Shown here in pieces: positions 17,909-26,120 of a stretch of 64,000 nucleotides of DNA. A program made the position numbers and the translations under genes. The stretch is from NCBI RefSeq assembly GCF_002216775.1, contig NZ_CP022315.1, forward strand, positions 62,001 to 126,000. Reading direction: 5' to 3'. The first letter of the stretch is position 1. Each line of letters begins with the position of its first letter. The notes beneath the pieces are model-generated. The model was given only the letters and a program-made list of their open reading frames with translations, was not told the DNA's origin and ran no database searches. Source of the stretch: Virgibacillus phasianinus (GTDB taxonomy: Bacteria > Bacillota > Bacilli > Bacillales > Amphibacillaceae).

Positions 17909-18523
17909 TCACGTTTCTGCCCGAAATGTTTTCCCTAATTCCTTGCCAAGTCCAAAATAATGACGAAAATTATAAATTAACGGGCTCCACTTGACTGGAT
18001 CAACATGATGCTCATCAATCACAATGTGCTGATGCGCATGGACATGAAGTGCCTGTACCTCGACAATAGCAAAAACAGAACTATACTCCGGAATGCGAAT
18101 GTTGTTTACCTTCGCCTCAATTTGCAGGGGACATTCCGCGATTCGCGCTGGCTTCACTGTTTTAGAAGGCTTAGGTGTGAGTCCCGACGCACCGAACTTA
18201 TCCTTTTGGCAGCTGAATCCTTCTGCTAATTTATAGTCTGGAACAGGATTACTGCCAGTAAATGGTGCCAGTGCCTCAACATTTTTCCATAACGACGGAT
18301 CTGGAATATTCACCACACAATCAGACCCATTCTGGATATTTTCAATTGCCTTACCGCCTAATCCAAGCCCTAATACAATAGTATCTCCTAGTCCCCACGA
18401 TGAGGAAATTGGTGAAATATTTGTCGTACCATCTTCGTTAAGGGTGTTAAGCAACACTACTGGCGTCCCATAATATAAAATTTTTGGCTTGATTTCCTGA
18501 TCCTTTGTAGTACCTTGAGTCAT
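17909..18523 (-). CDS. Flavin reductase family protein (FMN-binding split barrel)
   Basis: The 204-residue protein matches the flavin reductase-like split barrel: NEDGTTNISPISSSWGLGD near residue 30 and VVNIPDPSLWKNVEALAPFTG near residue 85 are the usual FMN-contacting parts. A His-rich segment (HVHAHQHIVIDEHHVD) near residue 163 is a variation. It is divergent from an ArsR-type regulator with shared operator-like repeats between them, so the regulator probably controls it. The electron acceptor is unknown. Confidence 0.87.
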   Translation of the reverse strand: MTQGTTKDQEIKPKILYYGTPVVLLNTLNEDGTTNISPISSSWGLGDTIVLGLGLGGKAIENIQNGSDCVVNIPDPSLWKNVEALAPFTGSNPVPDYKLAEGFSCQKDKFGASGLTPKPSKTVKPARIAECPLQIEAKVNNIRIPEYSSVFAIVEVQALHVHAHQHIVIDEHHVDPVKWSPLIYNFRHYFGLGKELGKTFRAET

Positions 18524-18580
18524 TTTGTGACCTCCTTTTTCTATTCTAAACCTAGTATACTTCCATAAAACTTCAACATG

Positions 18581-18647
18581 GATCGAAATATGAATGTTTT
18601 ATTTCCAATTGTAAAACAAATACATTTCCATTATGATCGAAGTATGA
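18581..18647. promoter_or_regulatory. Candidate operators between flavin reductase and ArsR-type genes
   Basis: The words GATCGAAATATGA (18581-18593) and GATCGAAGTATGA (18635-18647) are direct repeats 54 bases apart, one nearer each of the two divergent genes. A third, inverted and less exact copy (ATGGAAGTATA on minus) lies near 18555-18565. They are good candidates for ArsR-family binding sites. Confidence 0.45.
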
Positions 18648-18669
18648 TTACGAAGGGAGGAAACTAAAA

Positions 18670-19356
18670 ATGAACGCTAATCCTAACGTTGCCGAAATTG
18701 CTGCTATTCTTGGTGAACCTTCCCGAGCCTTAATACTAACCAGTCTGATGGACGGCAGGTTTCACACCGCTTCCGAATTAGCATATATGGCTGGAATTAA
18801 ACAGCAAACAGCAAGTTTCCATTTAGCAAAACTGACCGATGCTCATTTAATTACCAAGGAAAAACATGGCCGTCACAGGTATTATCAACTTGTCGATGGG
18901 GACGTTGCGCAAGTAGTAGAGTCGTTTCTTTCCATTGCACGCCCGCCGGAAATACGCTCACTGAAACAGTCAGCACAAATGAAATCCCTCAAATCGGGAC
19001 GGACCTGCTACGACCATTTAGCGGGCGAACTCGGAGTGAAATTAACCCAGCACATGCTTCAGGAAGGAATTATTGAGAAAACGGAAAAAGAATTCATGGT
19101 TACAGCAAAAGGGGAATTGTTCTTTGAGGAATTTGGCTTAGACATTGCTACCCTTCGTCAAAAACGCCGTTCCTTCTCCCGTACCTGCCTGGATTGGAGT
19201 GAACGGCAGCATCATCTTGCGGGTGCCTTGGGGCAAGCAATTACAGCTAAGTTTTTTGATTTAAACTGGATTGAAAGACATTCTTCCAGCCGTGCGGTAA
19301 AGCTGACAAAAGAGGGAGAAACCGGGTTGAAAAACGTTTTTCATTTGAGTTTGTGA
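18670..19356 (+). CDS. ArsR-type winged-helix transcriptional regulator
   Basis: The 228-residue protein has an N-terminal winged helix (residues 5-75: AAILGEPSRALILTSLMDGRFHTASELAYMAGIKQQTASFHLAKL) of the ArsR type and a longer C-terminal part with a possible second winged-helix-like region. The C-terminal SRTCLDWSERQHHLAGALG segment contains a cysteine and histidines that might sense a metal or thiol; this is a guess. It is divergent from the flavin reductase gene and probably represses it. GAAGGGAGG precedes the ATG. Confidence 0.87.
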   Translation: MNANPNVAEIAAILGEPSRALILTSLMDGRFHTASELAYMAGIKQQTASFHLAKLTDAHLITKEKHGRHRYYQLVDGDVAQVVESFLSIARPPEIRSLKQSAQMKSLKSGRTCYDHLAGELGVKLTQHMLQEGIIEKTEKEFMVTAKGELFFEEFGLDIATLRQKRRSFSRTCLDWSERQHHLAGALGQAITAKFFDLNWIERHSSSRAVKLTKEGETGLKNVFHLSL

Positions 19357-19372
19357 GGTATGGACTGAAACA

Positions 19373-19403
19373 GCCATCCTGCAAAAAAAATCATCAGGAT
19401 GGC
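19373..19403. terminator. Hairpin between convergent genes
   Basis: Arms GCCATCCTG and CAGGATGGC enclose an A-rich loop between the ArsR-type gene and the MOSC gene. The trailing T run is weak on plus, so it is a probable but not strong terminator. Confidence 0.6.
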
Positions 19404-19414
19404 CCACTTTCCTT

Positions 19415-19975
19415 TTAATCCGAATGGCTATATGCCACAATTTCGGCCTTGTCACCAGCCGATATTTTCCCAGGTTGCTCCACAATACCGACAATTCCCC
19501 TCAACCCTAATGATGATTTTATAAAACGTGTTGAAAGCTTTCGTTCATTCGGATAATTTTCCTGAAGCACTTTACCAGGACCTAAACACGGAAGGTTCTC
19601 CCCCTCACACAAAATTCCCGCACCACTTGGAAAAATAATTCTGCTTCCCGGCGTCAATCCTGTCAGGCCCTCAAAGCCTTCCAGTACGATATTGGCTCCT
19701 AACCATTCAGGCAATACCTGGTGGACTCCAAGCTTTTCAGCGATTATTGCACATTCCTCAACCGATACAATTGATACCTGCCTACGATTGAAAATTTCCG
19801 ATCCGCGTTCGTACATCAATTCTCTGGTACCAGCTAATTTAGTCAGGCCAAAATGCAGATCACCTGGAACCCCACCATATTCTAAATTTGTCTCCGATAT
19901 TTTTCTAGTCACAAAGCTATCTTGCCGATCCGCAACTAGAATAGATGTAACCACTGTAGAATAACGTTTCCACAT
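19415..19975 (-). CDS. MOSC domain-containing protein
   Basis: The 186-residue protein fits the MOSC beta-barrel family that handles sulfur for molybdenum-cofactor enzymes. NRRQVSIVSVEECAIIAEKLG near residue 64, LPEWLGANIVLEGFEGLTGLTPGSRI near 90 and the late GLRGIVGIVEQPGKISAGDKAEI fit the domain, and a cysteine in CEGENLPC could be the sulfur acceptor. The moaD, moaE and mobB genes at 61.6-62.8 kb show that the cell makes the cofactor, although they are far away. It is monocistronic. Confidence 0.82.
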   Translation of the reverse strand: MWKRYSTVVTSILVADRQDSFVTRKISETNLEYGGVPGDLHFGLTKLAGTRELMYERGSEIFNRRQVSIVSVEECAIIAEKLGVHQVLPEWLGANIVLEGFEGLTGLTPGSRIIFPSGAGILCEGENLPCLGPGKVLQENYPNERKLSTRFIKSSLGLRGIVGIVEQPGKISAGDKAEIVAYSHSD

Positions 19976-20148
19976 ATTATCTCCTCATCTCTCAAAATAC
20001 TTATAGATAAGCTACTAAAATGGTTCCGGGGAATATCATTAACTGGAGTTAAGGTTTATTACTATTTGTTTCTACGTTCTCATGATAATTAAAACCACAT
20101 AATCTATAAAAGGACCTTATACCAAGAACCAAGACGGGTTGTGTGCAT

Positions 20149-20943
20149 ATGAATCGAGAAACCCTAAATCTACTGCTACTTGTATTCCCCATGGTTTACG
20201 TGATATGTATCTTTATTACTGCATTCCTTAAAAAGAAAGACATCGTCCGGGCCAAGAATGGATTGATCCGATTTTTAAATAGATTAAGAATGCTGTGGCC
20301 CGTTAATCTGTTTTTCATTTTGCTGCTCATTTCATTATTGCTGGCAAACTATATGTTCCATGACTTTCATGCTGAAAGTTACCTGATATCATACGGAAGC
20401 TTGATTGTTACCGTATACTTTCTGGATTTCCTATATTCTGAGCACTCCCGCAAAAGCACTGCCAATAAACGATATATGATAGATGCTGATGTAAATCAAA
20501 TCATTCAGGATTTCAAATTTGGCATAGCAGATTTATTCTATTATGCAAATCCCGATGAAAATGGCGTATACGACACTGCAAGGATATACCAATTAGCTGA
20601 AAAAGATATTCATAAGATGATAACAAGCCCGTTTTTCTGGGAAATTAAACTAAATTTAAAACACATAAAAGGGTTTGATTACCTCATTAATAAGAATGAT
20701 TTCCTCAATGAATTGCTAGAACGAAAAAGGAATGAATTAAACACGATTTTAATGCGTTACAGCAACTTGATCCTATATGAGGATTTTAAACGAGTACACG
20801 CCTTAAACGAACTGATACACAGTTTTTATTTCAAGCAGGGATCAAAGTTTCACCAAATGGATCAGCGAATGCTGGCACATCAATTAAAAACACTTATTCA
20901 AAGTATAAACGATGGATTCAATATTTTTGCTAAATGGGAATAG
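20149..20943 (+). CDS. Membrane protein of unknown function
   Basis: I do not recognise this protein of about 264 residues. It has three hydrophobic segments (residues about 5-25, 48-68 and 77-96) and a long, charged, mainly helical cytoplasmic tail of 165 residues. The start is uncertain: the ATG at 20149 and a GTG six bases earlier are both possible, and no strong ribosome site is visible. No relation to the neighbouring genes is evident, and the downstream gap carries a 20-bp period array. Confidence 0.6.
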   Translation: MNRETLNLLLLVFPMVYVICIFITAFLKKKDIVRAKNGLIRFLNRLRMLWPVNLFFILLLISLLLANYMFHDFHAESYLISYGSLIVTVYFLDFLYSEHSRKSTANKRYMIDADVNQIIQDFKFGIADLFYYANPDENGVYDTARIYQLAEKDIHKMITSPFFWEIKLNLKHIKGFDYLINKNDFLNELLERKRNELNTILMRYSNLILYEDFKRVHALNELIHSFYFKQGSKFHQMDQRMLAHQLKTLIQSINDGFNIFAKWE

Positions 20944-21019
20944 CTGAAGCACGCCACAATGGGTTATAGGAAACACAAAGCAAAGCTGTGATGATGACTT
21001 AAAACCATGCTATTTAAAA

Positions 21020-21161
21020 ACTCGGGCGGGAATCTAGACAATTCGGGAGGCATCAAGCTGCACTCGGTCCAATAACAACATCGACTTGGGAGACAGCCAT
21101 TTCTCTCCCGAGTTTGACTTGCCCTCTCCCAAGTTCCACCTATTCCCCCGAGTTCAACCTG
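21020..21161. repeat. 20-bp period array of CTCGGGAG motifs that inverts midway (R20-2)
   Basis: Four forward cores (CTCGGGCGGG, TTCGGGAGG, ACTCGGTCC, CTTGGGAGA) are followed by three inverted ones (CTCCCGAG, CTCCCAAG, CCCCGAG). Spacing is 19-21 bases throughout. The switch point makes a hairpin of CTTGGGAGA with CTCTCCCGAG around position 21098. The motif differs from R20-1 but the period is the same. Non-coding. Confidence 0.8.
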
Positions 21162-21207
21162 CTAGTCTTCAAACAGAACTTATGACGACAGCCTTAAACT
21201 TTATACA

Positions 21208-21939
21208 TCACAGATTACAAGAAAACACTAAAAACAGCGGAATCCGCTTCCTCCTCTGGTATTCCTCTTTACTATCAAAGAGTTCGCTTCTTGGTGTGCA
21301 CTCACTGATGTATTCAATCGTAAAGCCAGCTTGAACCAATAACCTGAAATATTCTTCAATGGTCCGGTGATATTTAACCACCTGCTGATCAATCCAAGGT
21401 TCCACTCGTTTGCCAGTTGCAAAATAATCATCCACAATCCAATCTGTCTTTTTACCCGAATTTACCGCGCTCTTTATCGACGATGTCAGAACAGGATGCT
21501 GAACACTGAAAACAAAACTGCCATCACATTGGAGTGAATCGTATACCTTTTTGAAAATAGGAAGCAACTCCTCGATATAATGCAGTGCTAAACGGGAAAT
21601 GACCAGGTCGTACCTTTCAGTTGGATAATCCCACTTTTCCATCGTGGAATGATAAACATTACCGCAAGTCCCAGCCAAAGTTTCCCTAGCCTTACCAACC
21701 ATATTCGTCGATCCTTCAACTCCATCATACACGCTGCACCCCTGGTCAATAAGTTCATAGCCGAATTTGCCATCGCCACATCCCAGATCCAGCACCCGCT
21801 TGTCCGTTACGTCACCAATAAGCTCAAGTAAGGCGGGCTTTTCAATGCTATTATTTGGGCTTGTCTCACGATTCCTCCTTGTTAGATAGTTTTCAAAAAA
21901 TGCATCATTATCGTAAGCCATTGAACCTTTGTATTCCAT
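21208..21939 (-). CDS. Class I SAM-dependent methyltransferase
   Basis: The 243-residue protein has the SAM-binding motif I VLDLGCGDGKFGYELI near residue 52, an acidic motif II (VYDGVEGSTNMV) and motif IV YDLVISRLALHYIEEL. These fit the UbiE/BioC-like methyltransferase group. The substrate is unknown. The ATG at 21939 (AGGGGG upstream) lies ten bases after the stop of the PP2C gene, so the genes are probably co-transcribed. Confidence 0.87.
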   Translation of the reverse strand: MEYKGSMAYDNDAFFENYLTRRNRETSPNNSIEKPALLELIGDVTDKRVLDLGCGDGKFGYELIDQGCSVYDGVEGSTNMVGKARETLAGTCGNVYHSTMEKWDYPTERYDLVISRLALHYIEELLPIFKKVYDSLQCDGSFVFSVQHPVLTSSIKSAVNSGKKTDWIVDDYFATGKRVEPWIDQQVVKYHRTIEEYFRLLVQAGFTIEYISECTPRSELFDSKEEYQRRKRIPLFLVFSCNL

Positions 21940-21949
21940 GGATTTCCCC

Positions 21950-22792
21950 CTAAAAGGTAATGATAATTGCTGCTTTATCATCGGATTTTTTAAATCTTGG
22001 ATAAGCGATACATTCAGGATCGGACTCTTCGATATTTACTAAATCATTCACATACTGATCCAATCCCTTTGTGTTCAATGTGGAAGTGATAAATTTCCAG
22101 TAATCCATGCCTCCTGGAACAACTTCCTCAGGATAAAACATCCCATCCGTCATCAGGATTAGTTGTTTTATTCCAATCTTATTAATAGAACCTATCTCCA
22201 CGTAATCCATCGCATTTTGTTCTCCGTTTAAAACGCCATACCCGTCTTCCGTATTACTTTTATGCCGGTTGGAAATTAAAATATCCTTGACCCGCTTCGT
22301 TAACTCACTTTTGGATTTAACCCCTTGCTCGATACCTTCTTTCCATTTTTGGATGGCCGAACTTTCCAAATGTTCCACCTGCAGCCTTGTCAGTACACGA
22401 GTCTCATCATTGTTATAAACAGCAATGAGCATGCAATCACCAGTTTGTATGTATTCGATGCTTGTATCCGTAATCTTTAGAAGTGCCAGAGCCGTACCCC
22501 ATAACGTTTCCTTTTTTGAAATATCAATATCGTATTTCTTCATTTCATCCTGAATCCTTTGATTAACCCTTGATACTCCACTAAAAAGATCGCCATGCTT
22601 TTTATTGGATTCAAAATGCTGCTTAACCTCATTCGATGCAATGTAACCACCTGTCAGGTTTTTCCTGCTTGTAAATGGAACCAAGGAGGACACACCATCC
22701 GCGACACCATAAACTAACTCGTCTTTATTGATAATTAATGAATCCTCATTTAACCTGCTTACTCCCTTAGCTGTTTTATACTCGACTTTCAT
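21950..22792 (-). CDS. PP2C-family protein serine/threonine phosphatase
   Basis: The 280-residue protein has PP2C metal-binding motifs: RLNEDSLIINKDELVYGVADGVSS near residue 12, TGDCMLIAVYN near residue 125, and LILMTDGMFYPEE near residue 208. PP2C enzymes remove phosphate from Ser/Thr using Mn or Mg. No partner kinase is near. I chose the ATG at 22792 with GAAGGGA upstream; a longer reading overlaps the upstream pseudogene. It is followed closely by the methyltransferase gene. Confidence 0.85.
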   Translation of the reverse strand: MKVEYKTAKGVSRLNEDSLIINKDELVYGVADGVSSLVPFTSRKNLTGGYIASNEVKQHFESNKKHGDLFSGVSRVNQRIQDEMKKYDIDISKKETLWGTALALLKITDTSIEYIQTGDCMLIAVYNNDETRVLTRLQVEHLESSAIQKWKEGIEQGVKSKSELTKRVKDILISNRHKSNTEDGYGVLNGEQNAMDYVEIGSINKIGIKQLILMTDGMFYPEEVVPGGMDYWKFITSTLNTKGLDQYVNDLVNIEESDPECIAYPRFKKSDDKAAIIITF

Positions 22793-22808
22793 GCTTTCCC
22801 TTCTTTCA

Positions 22809-23260
22809 TCATTCGGTAGTGAATTTATCGATTTCATTCAGTATTTCTTTTAGGCAATCAATTGACTTATACATTCCATCTTCATGTTCTAATGCATGAT
22901 CAGTTCCTTTAATTAAAATAGGTTTCATTTTATCCTTCCCGGCCAACTGATCGAAACGTTCCTCCAAATAGCACCGGTCATTATCACCCATAATAATCAG
23001 ACCTTCTTGAAGGTTACGATTAATGAGATGGTCAAATATATAATCATTCTGTAGTAAAGGGGTCAACCATATCGCTTTAGCATTTCTTAATTTATTTCGG
23101 TTGGCCAGTTCACTAGCTAGTGCCACCGTTCCAATTGATTTAGCAATCACATAAACATCGTTTTCCTCAGGTAAAAGTTGATCTAGCGTCAATTCAACAT
23201 CTTCTTTAATAACCTTATCCCGTCAACATGTTCAGAGGAAGCCCTTTTCACTTCAATCAT
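22809..23260 (-). pseudogene. Composite remnant: GNAT start joined to the C-terminal part of an alpha/beta hydrolase
   Basis: An ATG at 23260 with a GGAG ribosome site opens a frame that begins MIEVKRASSEHVDGI, like a GNAT N-terminus, and stops after 23 codons. The other frame, to 22809, encodes DKVIKEDVELTLDQLL followed by AKSIGTVALASELA and LIIMGDNDRCYLEERF, which is the C-terminal two thirds of an alpha/beta hydrolase. The hydrolase lacks its first strands, roughly 85 residues. A deletion that fused two genes, with a frame change, explains this best. A shortened live hydrolase from a TTG at 23192 is less likely. Confidence 0.65.
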
Positions 23261-23311
23261 ATTGTTTTCTCCAACTCCTCTTTATTTTTCTGCTTTAAGG
23301 ATTACAACTGC

Positions 23312-23842
23312 TTAAACAAACCGATACATCAGAATGACATCAGCATATTTAGTTTTATCTAGTTTAATTTCACGCACTTTCCTGCCCTCTTCTTTGAAGC
23401 CAAAACTTTCGTATAATGCTATTGCCCGTTGATTGGTTGAGATAACCCATAAACTCACCTTTTCAATTAAAGGATTTTTTTCGGCCCAATCCAATAATGC
23501 GTTGATCAGCATTTTGCCAATACCTATTCCTCTGTATTCCTGAGCAATCATCATTCCAAACGTACCAGCATGGGCTAATCGTTTAGGATTACGCGTTTGA
23601 AAAACAATCCAGCCTACAACGATACTGTCTACTTCAGCAACCATCATTGTTTCTCTTTTGTTATCCAATAATTTCTGAATCCAGTCCCTCTGCTGCGGGA
23701 TTGTCTGATTAAATTCTTCTGGAACTGTGATCAAATAATCGTTTTCCAAAATAGTTTGCCACTGAATATTCAAAACTACCTGGGCATCCGCTAGTTCAGC
23801 TTTACGGATGGAAACCTGTTCTCCATTTTTCGCTGGCACCAT
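23312..23842 (-). CDS. GNAT N-acetyltransferase
   Basis: The 176-residue protein has the GNAT fold with the acetyl-CoA motif QEYRGIGIGKMLINALLDWA near residue 102 and the late NQRAIALYESFGFKEEGRKV motif. The acceptor is unknown, though the style is that of protein N-terminal or small-amine acetyltransferases. I chose the ATG at 23842 with GAGGGGG upstream; an ATG at 23875 is an alternative. It is upstream of the composite pseudogene and the PP2C gene. Confidence 0.85.
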   Translation of the reverse strand: MVPAKNGEQVSIRKAELADAQVVLNIQWQTILENDYLITVPEEFNQTIPQQRDWIQKLLDNKRETMMVAEVDSIVVGWIVFQTRNPKRLAHAGTFGMMIAQEYRGIGIGKMLINALLDWAEKNPLIEKVSLWVISTNQRAIALYESFGFKEEGRKVREIKLDKTKYADVILMYRFV

Positions 23843-24120
23843 CACTCCCCCTCTACTATCACTTCTGTTATCCATGGTACCACCAATTCTAGAAATAGTC
23901 TTACTATTTCAACTCGAACCCTATGCTAAACCCATAAAAATAACGGCTGAAAAAAGAGCAGCCGCTACCAAGTATTTTTATTATTTTACTTTTCTGTCAG
24001 ATTCAGTGTTTGTATTTCCTCACTATCTATAATAGATGCTTTTCCATACCCACACTAAGAATACATACCACAGCACATAACGTGACATACTAACCCCAAA
24101 ATACAAAGGAGGAACAAATC

Positions 24121-24348
24121 ATGCCAAAACCAGACGATCGTTCAAATAACCCTGAAAGAATTAAAAATAATATCAGTAATACGGAACAAAGTATGGATGA
24201 AGCTCAAGACTATGTGAATGCGCACGCTGATGAAATAAGTGAAGAGCAAAAGCAGCAAATTAAACAAAAGAATCATCGCCGCGAGGAAAGCATTGACAGC
24301 CTGCGGTCAGAATTGAAGGATGAAATAGAAGATCAGCAAAACAACTAA
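24121..24348 (+). CDS. tlp: Small acid-soluble spore protein Tlp
   Basis: The 75-residue, highly charged protein starts MPKPDDRSNNPERIKNNISNT and matches Tlp, a minor small acid-soluble spore protein made in the forespore. It has no cysteine pair despite its historical name, thioredoxin-like protein. GGAGG precedes the ATG. A perfect hairpin terminator follows, shared with the small gene on the other strand. Expression by a forespore sigma factor is expected from the family, but I cannot assign a promoter with confidence. Confidence 0.9.
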   Translation: MPKPDDRSNNPERIKNNISNTEQSMDEAQDYVNAHADEISEEQKQQIKQKNHRREESIDSLRSELKDEIEDQQNN

Positions 24349-24361
24349 AATTTTAAACATA

Positions 24362-24402
24362 AATACAGGCATGGAGCGTTTTCCGTATCCATGCCTGTAT
24401 TA
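24362..24402. terminator. Bidirectional terminator between tlp and the 35-residue gene
   Basis: AATACAGGCATGGA and TCCATGCCTGTATT form a 14-bp perfect stem, followed by ATTTTTA on plus. The minus strand also has a T-rich run after it. Confidence 0.9.
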
Positions 24403-24405
24403 TTT

Positions 24406-24513
24406 TTATGTTGAAGGGCGGTTCGGCCCATTTAATTTTTTATTCCCAGTTTTAAGTGATCGATTGTTCAGTTCTTCTTTACTTTTATTTTTTGACTTAT
24501 CCTTTTCCTTCAT
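24406..24513 (-). CDS. Very short basic protein, probably a spore protein
   Basis: A 35-codon frame begins with ATG at 24513 behind an ideal AAAGGAGGG ribosome site (spacing six) and reads MKEKDKSKNKSKEEL and so on, ending KKLNGPNRPST. It is lysine- and asparagine-rich, and the ending resembles short spore proteins I have seen in Bacillaceae, though I cannot name it. It is convergent with tlp and shares its terminator. It lies downstream of the MBL-fold gene (gap 20). The ribosome site and tail make it a real gene in my view. Confidence 0.65.
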   Translation of the reverse strand: MKEKDKSKNKSKEELNNRSLKTGNKKLNGPNRPST

Positions 24514-24533
24514 TTAATACCCTCCTTTTCCCC

Positions 24534-25445
24534 CTAGTTTGGCTGACTTTGGATATTCCTAAACTTCCAGATATTTCTTTCCATATAATGATCAATTTTC
24601 CCTCGTTTAATTAATCCCACTGCATATGCCGTAACAGCTGTCCGATACAATAACCAGGATGACAGCATGGAATTTTCAACTGCAAAATGCGCACACATGT
24701 CCGATACCATTGTCTCATGTGTCACCCCTGCCTTTGCATTCGTAATATATTTCACAAGCCATCCCATTATTTCTTCATGGCAGGCAATATTTTTTTCAAC
24801 AGTTTGGTTAAAATCTTTTTCAAAAGTACCATGACCCGGAACGGCACCATCGCAGTCTATGGATAACAGACGCAGTAAGCTTTCGAGCGTTAAATCAGCA
24901 TCAGTGATATACGGAATTTTATGCTTTTCAAGCTGCGCCTCGCTGAAGTAGCTATCTCCTGCAAATAAGATATTGTCGATTTGCATTGCTAGCTGATGAT
25001 AGCTGTGCCCCGGTAATAAATGGGCCGTAAAGGTGAAGCCATCAATGGTATGTTCGCCTTCCCCAATGACCCGGTCCACCTGAATCGGTTTACCCTCAAG
25101 AAATTTATTATGCAGTTCCGGCAATGGATCATTTCCCTGGAACAAATATAGAGGTTCAATCGTCGGGTGCTGCAAAATAGCCGATTCAAATTTTCCCGCA
25201 ATGGTTGTGATGTCGTGTTTTTTTTGCAAAAAATGGGCACCACCGTAATGATCCGCATGAGCATGTGTAATGAACAAATGGGTGATTGGCAGCTCATTTG
25301 CTTTTAATTCTTTAAGAACCTTGCGCATAATTGAATCGTCTATCCCAGCATCAATCAGCATGCCCTGATCTCCATGATGGACATAGCCAATATTTACGAC
25401 CGCATCAAAGTAATAGCATGTCTCATTTAATGGTGTAAATTTCAT
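24534..25445 (-). CDS. MBL-fold metallo-hydrolase
   Basis: The 303-residue protein has the metallo-beta-lactamase motif THAHADHYGG near residue 60, the further ligands in LLPGHSYHQ near 163 and AGDSYF near 182, and VPGHGTFEKD near 227. Two metals bind such sites. The family includes thioesterases, lactonases and glyoxalase II; the substrate is unknown. The ATG at 25445 with AAGGGAG upstream is preferred over a TTG three codons earlier. The next gene downstream is the short spore-like gene. Confidence 0.87.
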   Translation of the reverse strand: MKFTPLNETCYYFDAVVNIGYVHHGDQGMLIDAGIDDSIMRKVLKELKANELPITHLFITHAHADHYGGAHFLQKKHDITTIAGKFESAILQHPTIEPLYLFQGNDPLPELHNKFLEGKPIQVDRVIGEGEHTIDGFTFTAHLLPGHSYHQLAMQIDNILFAGDSYFSEAQLEKHKIPYITDADLTLESLLRLLSIDCDGAVPGHGTFEKDFNQTVEKNIACHEEIMGWLVKYITNAKAGVTHETMVSDMCAHFAVENSMLSSWLLYRTAVTAYAVGLIKRGKIDHYMERNIWKFRNIQSQPN

Positions 25446-25693
25446 TTGAATCAACTCCCTTACCTATACTTTTCGCTAAAGTATTGCCCATTTCCTGTTT
25501 TACTAACACAAATCTTCACTTTTCTCGCGCAATATGTAAAAGGCTTTTTTCGCATAGGTTGCATTAGTATCGCCACAGTTGATAAAAATTGCGAAGTAAC
25601 AGCAACGTGCGAAAACAACAATCTTTCGGAAAACAGCCATGTAACCATGTAAAAAGACAGCTGTGTAAGCTGCCTATTATTGACTCGGATCAA

Positions 25694-25927
25694 TTAAAAC
25701 CAGAAAGGTCGACGGTGCCTTCTTTTATCCTTTTCCTCATCTTCCTCATCACGATCGTGTTTCTTTTCTTCATGATCGTGGTGGTCATATTCGTTCTCCG
25801 CTTCATTATGATCATGCTTCCCGCCAAAAAATGGATTACGGCGATGATGGTCGTCACGCTCAACATAAACATTATCCGCCTTTATAATTAAATCCTTTAC
25901 ATGGTACACCTTTTTGTTTTCTGACAT
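25694..25927 (-). CDS. His/Asp/Glu-rich small protein, likely spore coat-associated
   Basis: The 77-residue protein starts MSENKKVYHVKDLIIKADNVYVERDDHHRRNPFFGG and then has a tail made mostly of H, D, E, K and R, with many HD pairs, ending RRPFWF. It resembles no enzyme. Location next to cotZ and cotO, and the histidine-rich composition shared with the CotZ-like protein, suggest a coat or exosporium component that could bind metal. The ATG has AAAGGGGTG upstream. Confidence 0.7.
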   Translation of the reverse strand: MSENKKVYHVKDLIIKADNVYVERDDHHRRNPFFGGKHDHNEAENEYDHHDHEEKKHDRDEEDEEKDKRRHRRPFWF

Positions 25928-26049
25928 GAAATTCACCCCTTTATAACCTTTATCGTTAATAGCCTATGTATAATTTTTCACTTTGGCATAGTCATTCGCC
26001 CTTTTCTGTTCGACTTTTAATTAAAAAATAAATTCTTATACTCGCCCAC

Positions 26050-26076
26050 ACCATGTGGTCTTTTGTACATATTCTA
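26050..26076 (+). promoter_or_regulatory. Possible sigma-K-type promoter of cotZ
   Basis: CATATTCTA at 26068-26076 matches the sigma-K -10 pattern CATAnnnTA, with an AC at 26050-26051 about 16 bases before it as the minimal -35. It lies about 45 bases upstream of the CotZ-like start. The motif is short, so the call is tentative. Confidence 0.4.
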
Positions 26077-26120
26077 GTATAGACAATAAGTCAATAAATT
26101 TTAGGAAGGGGTATTCATTT

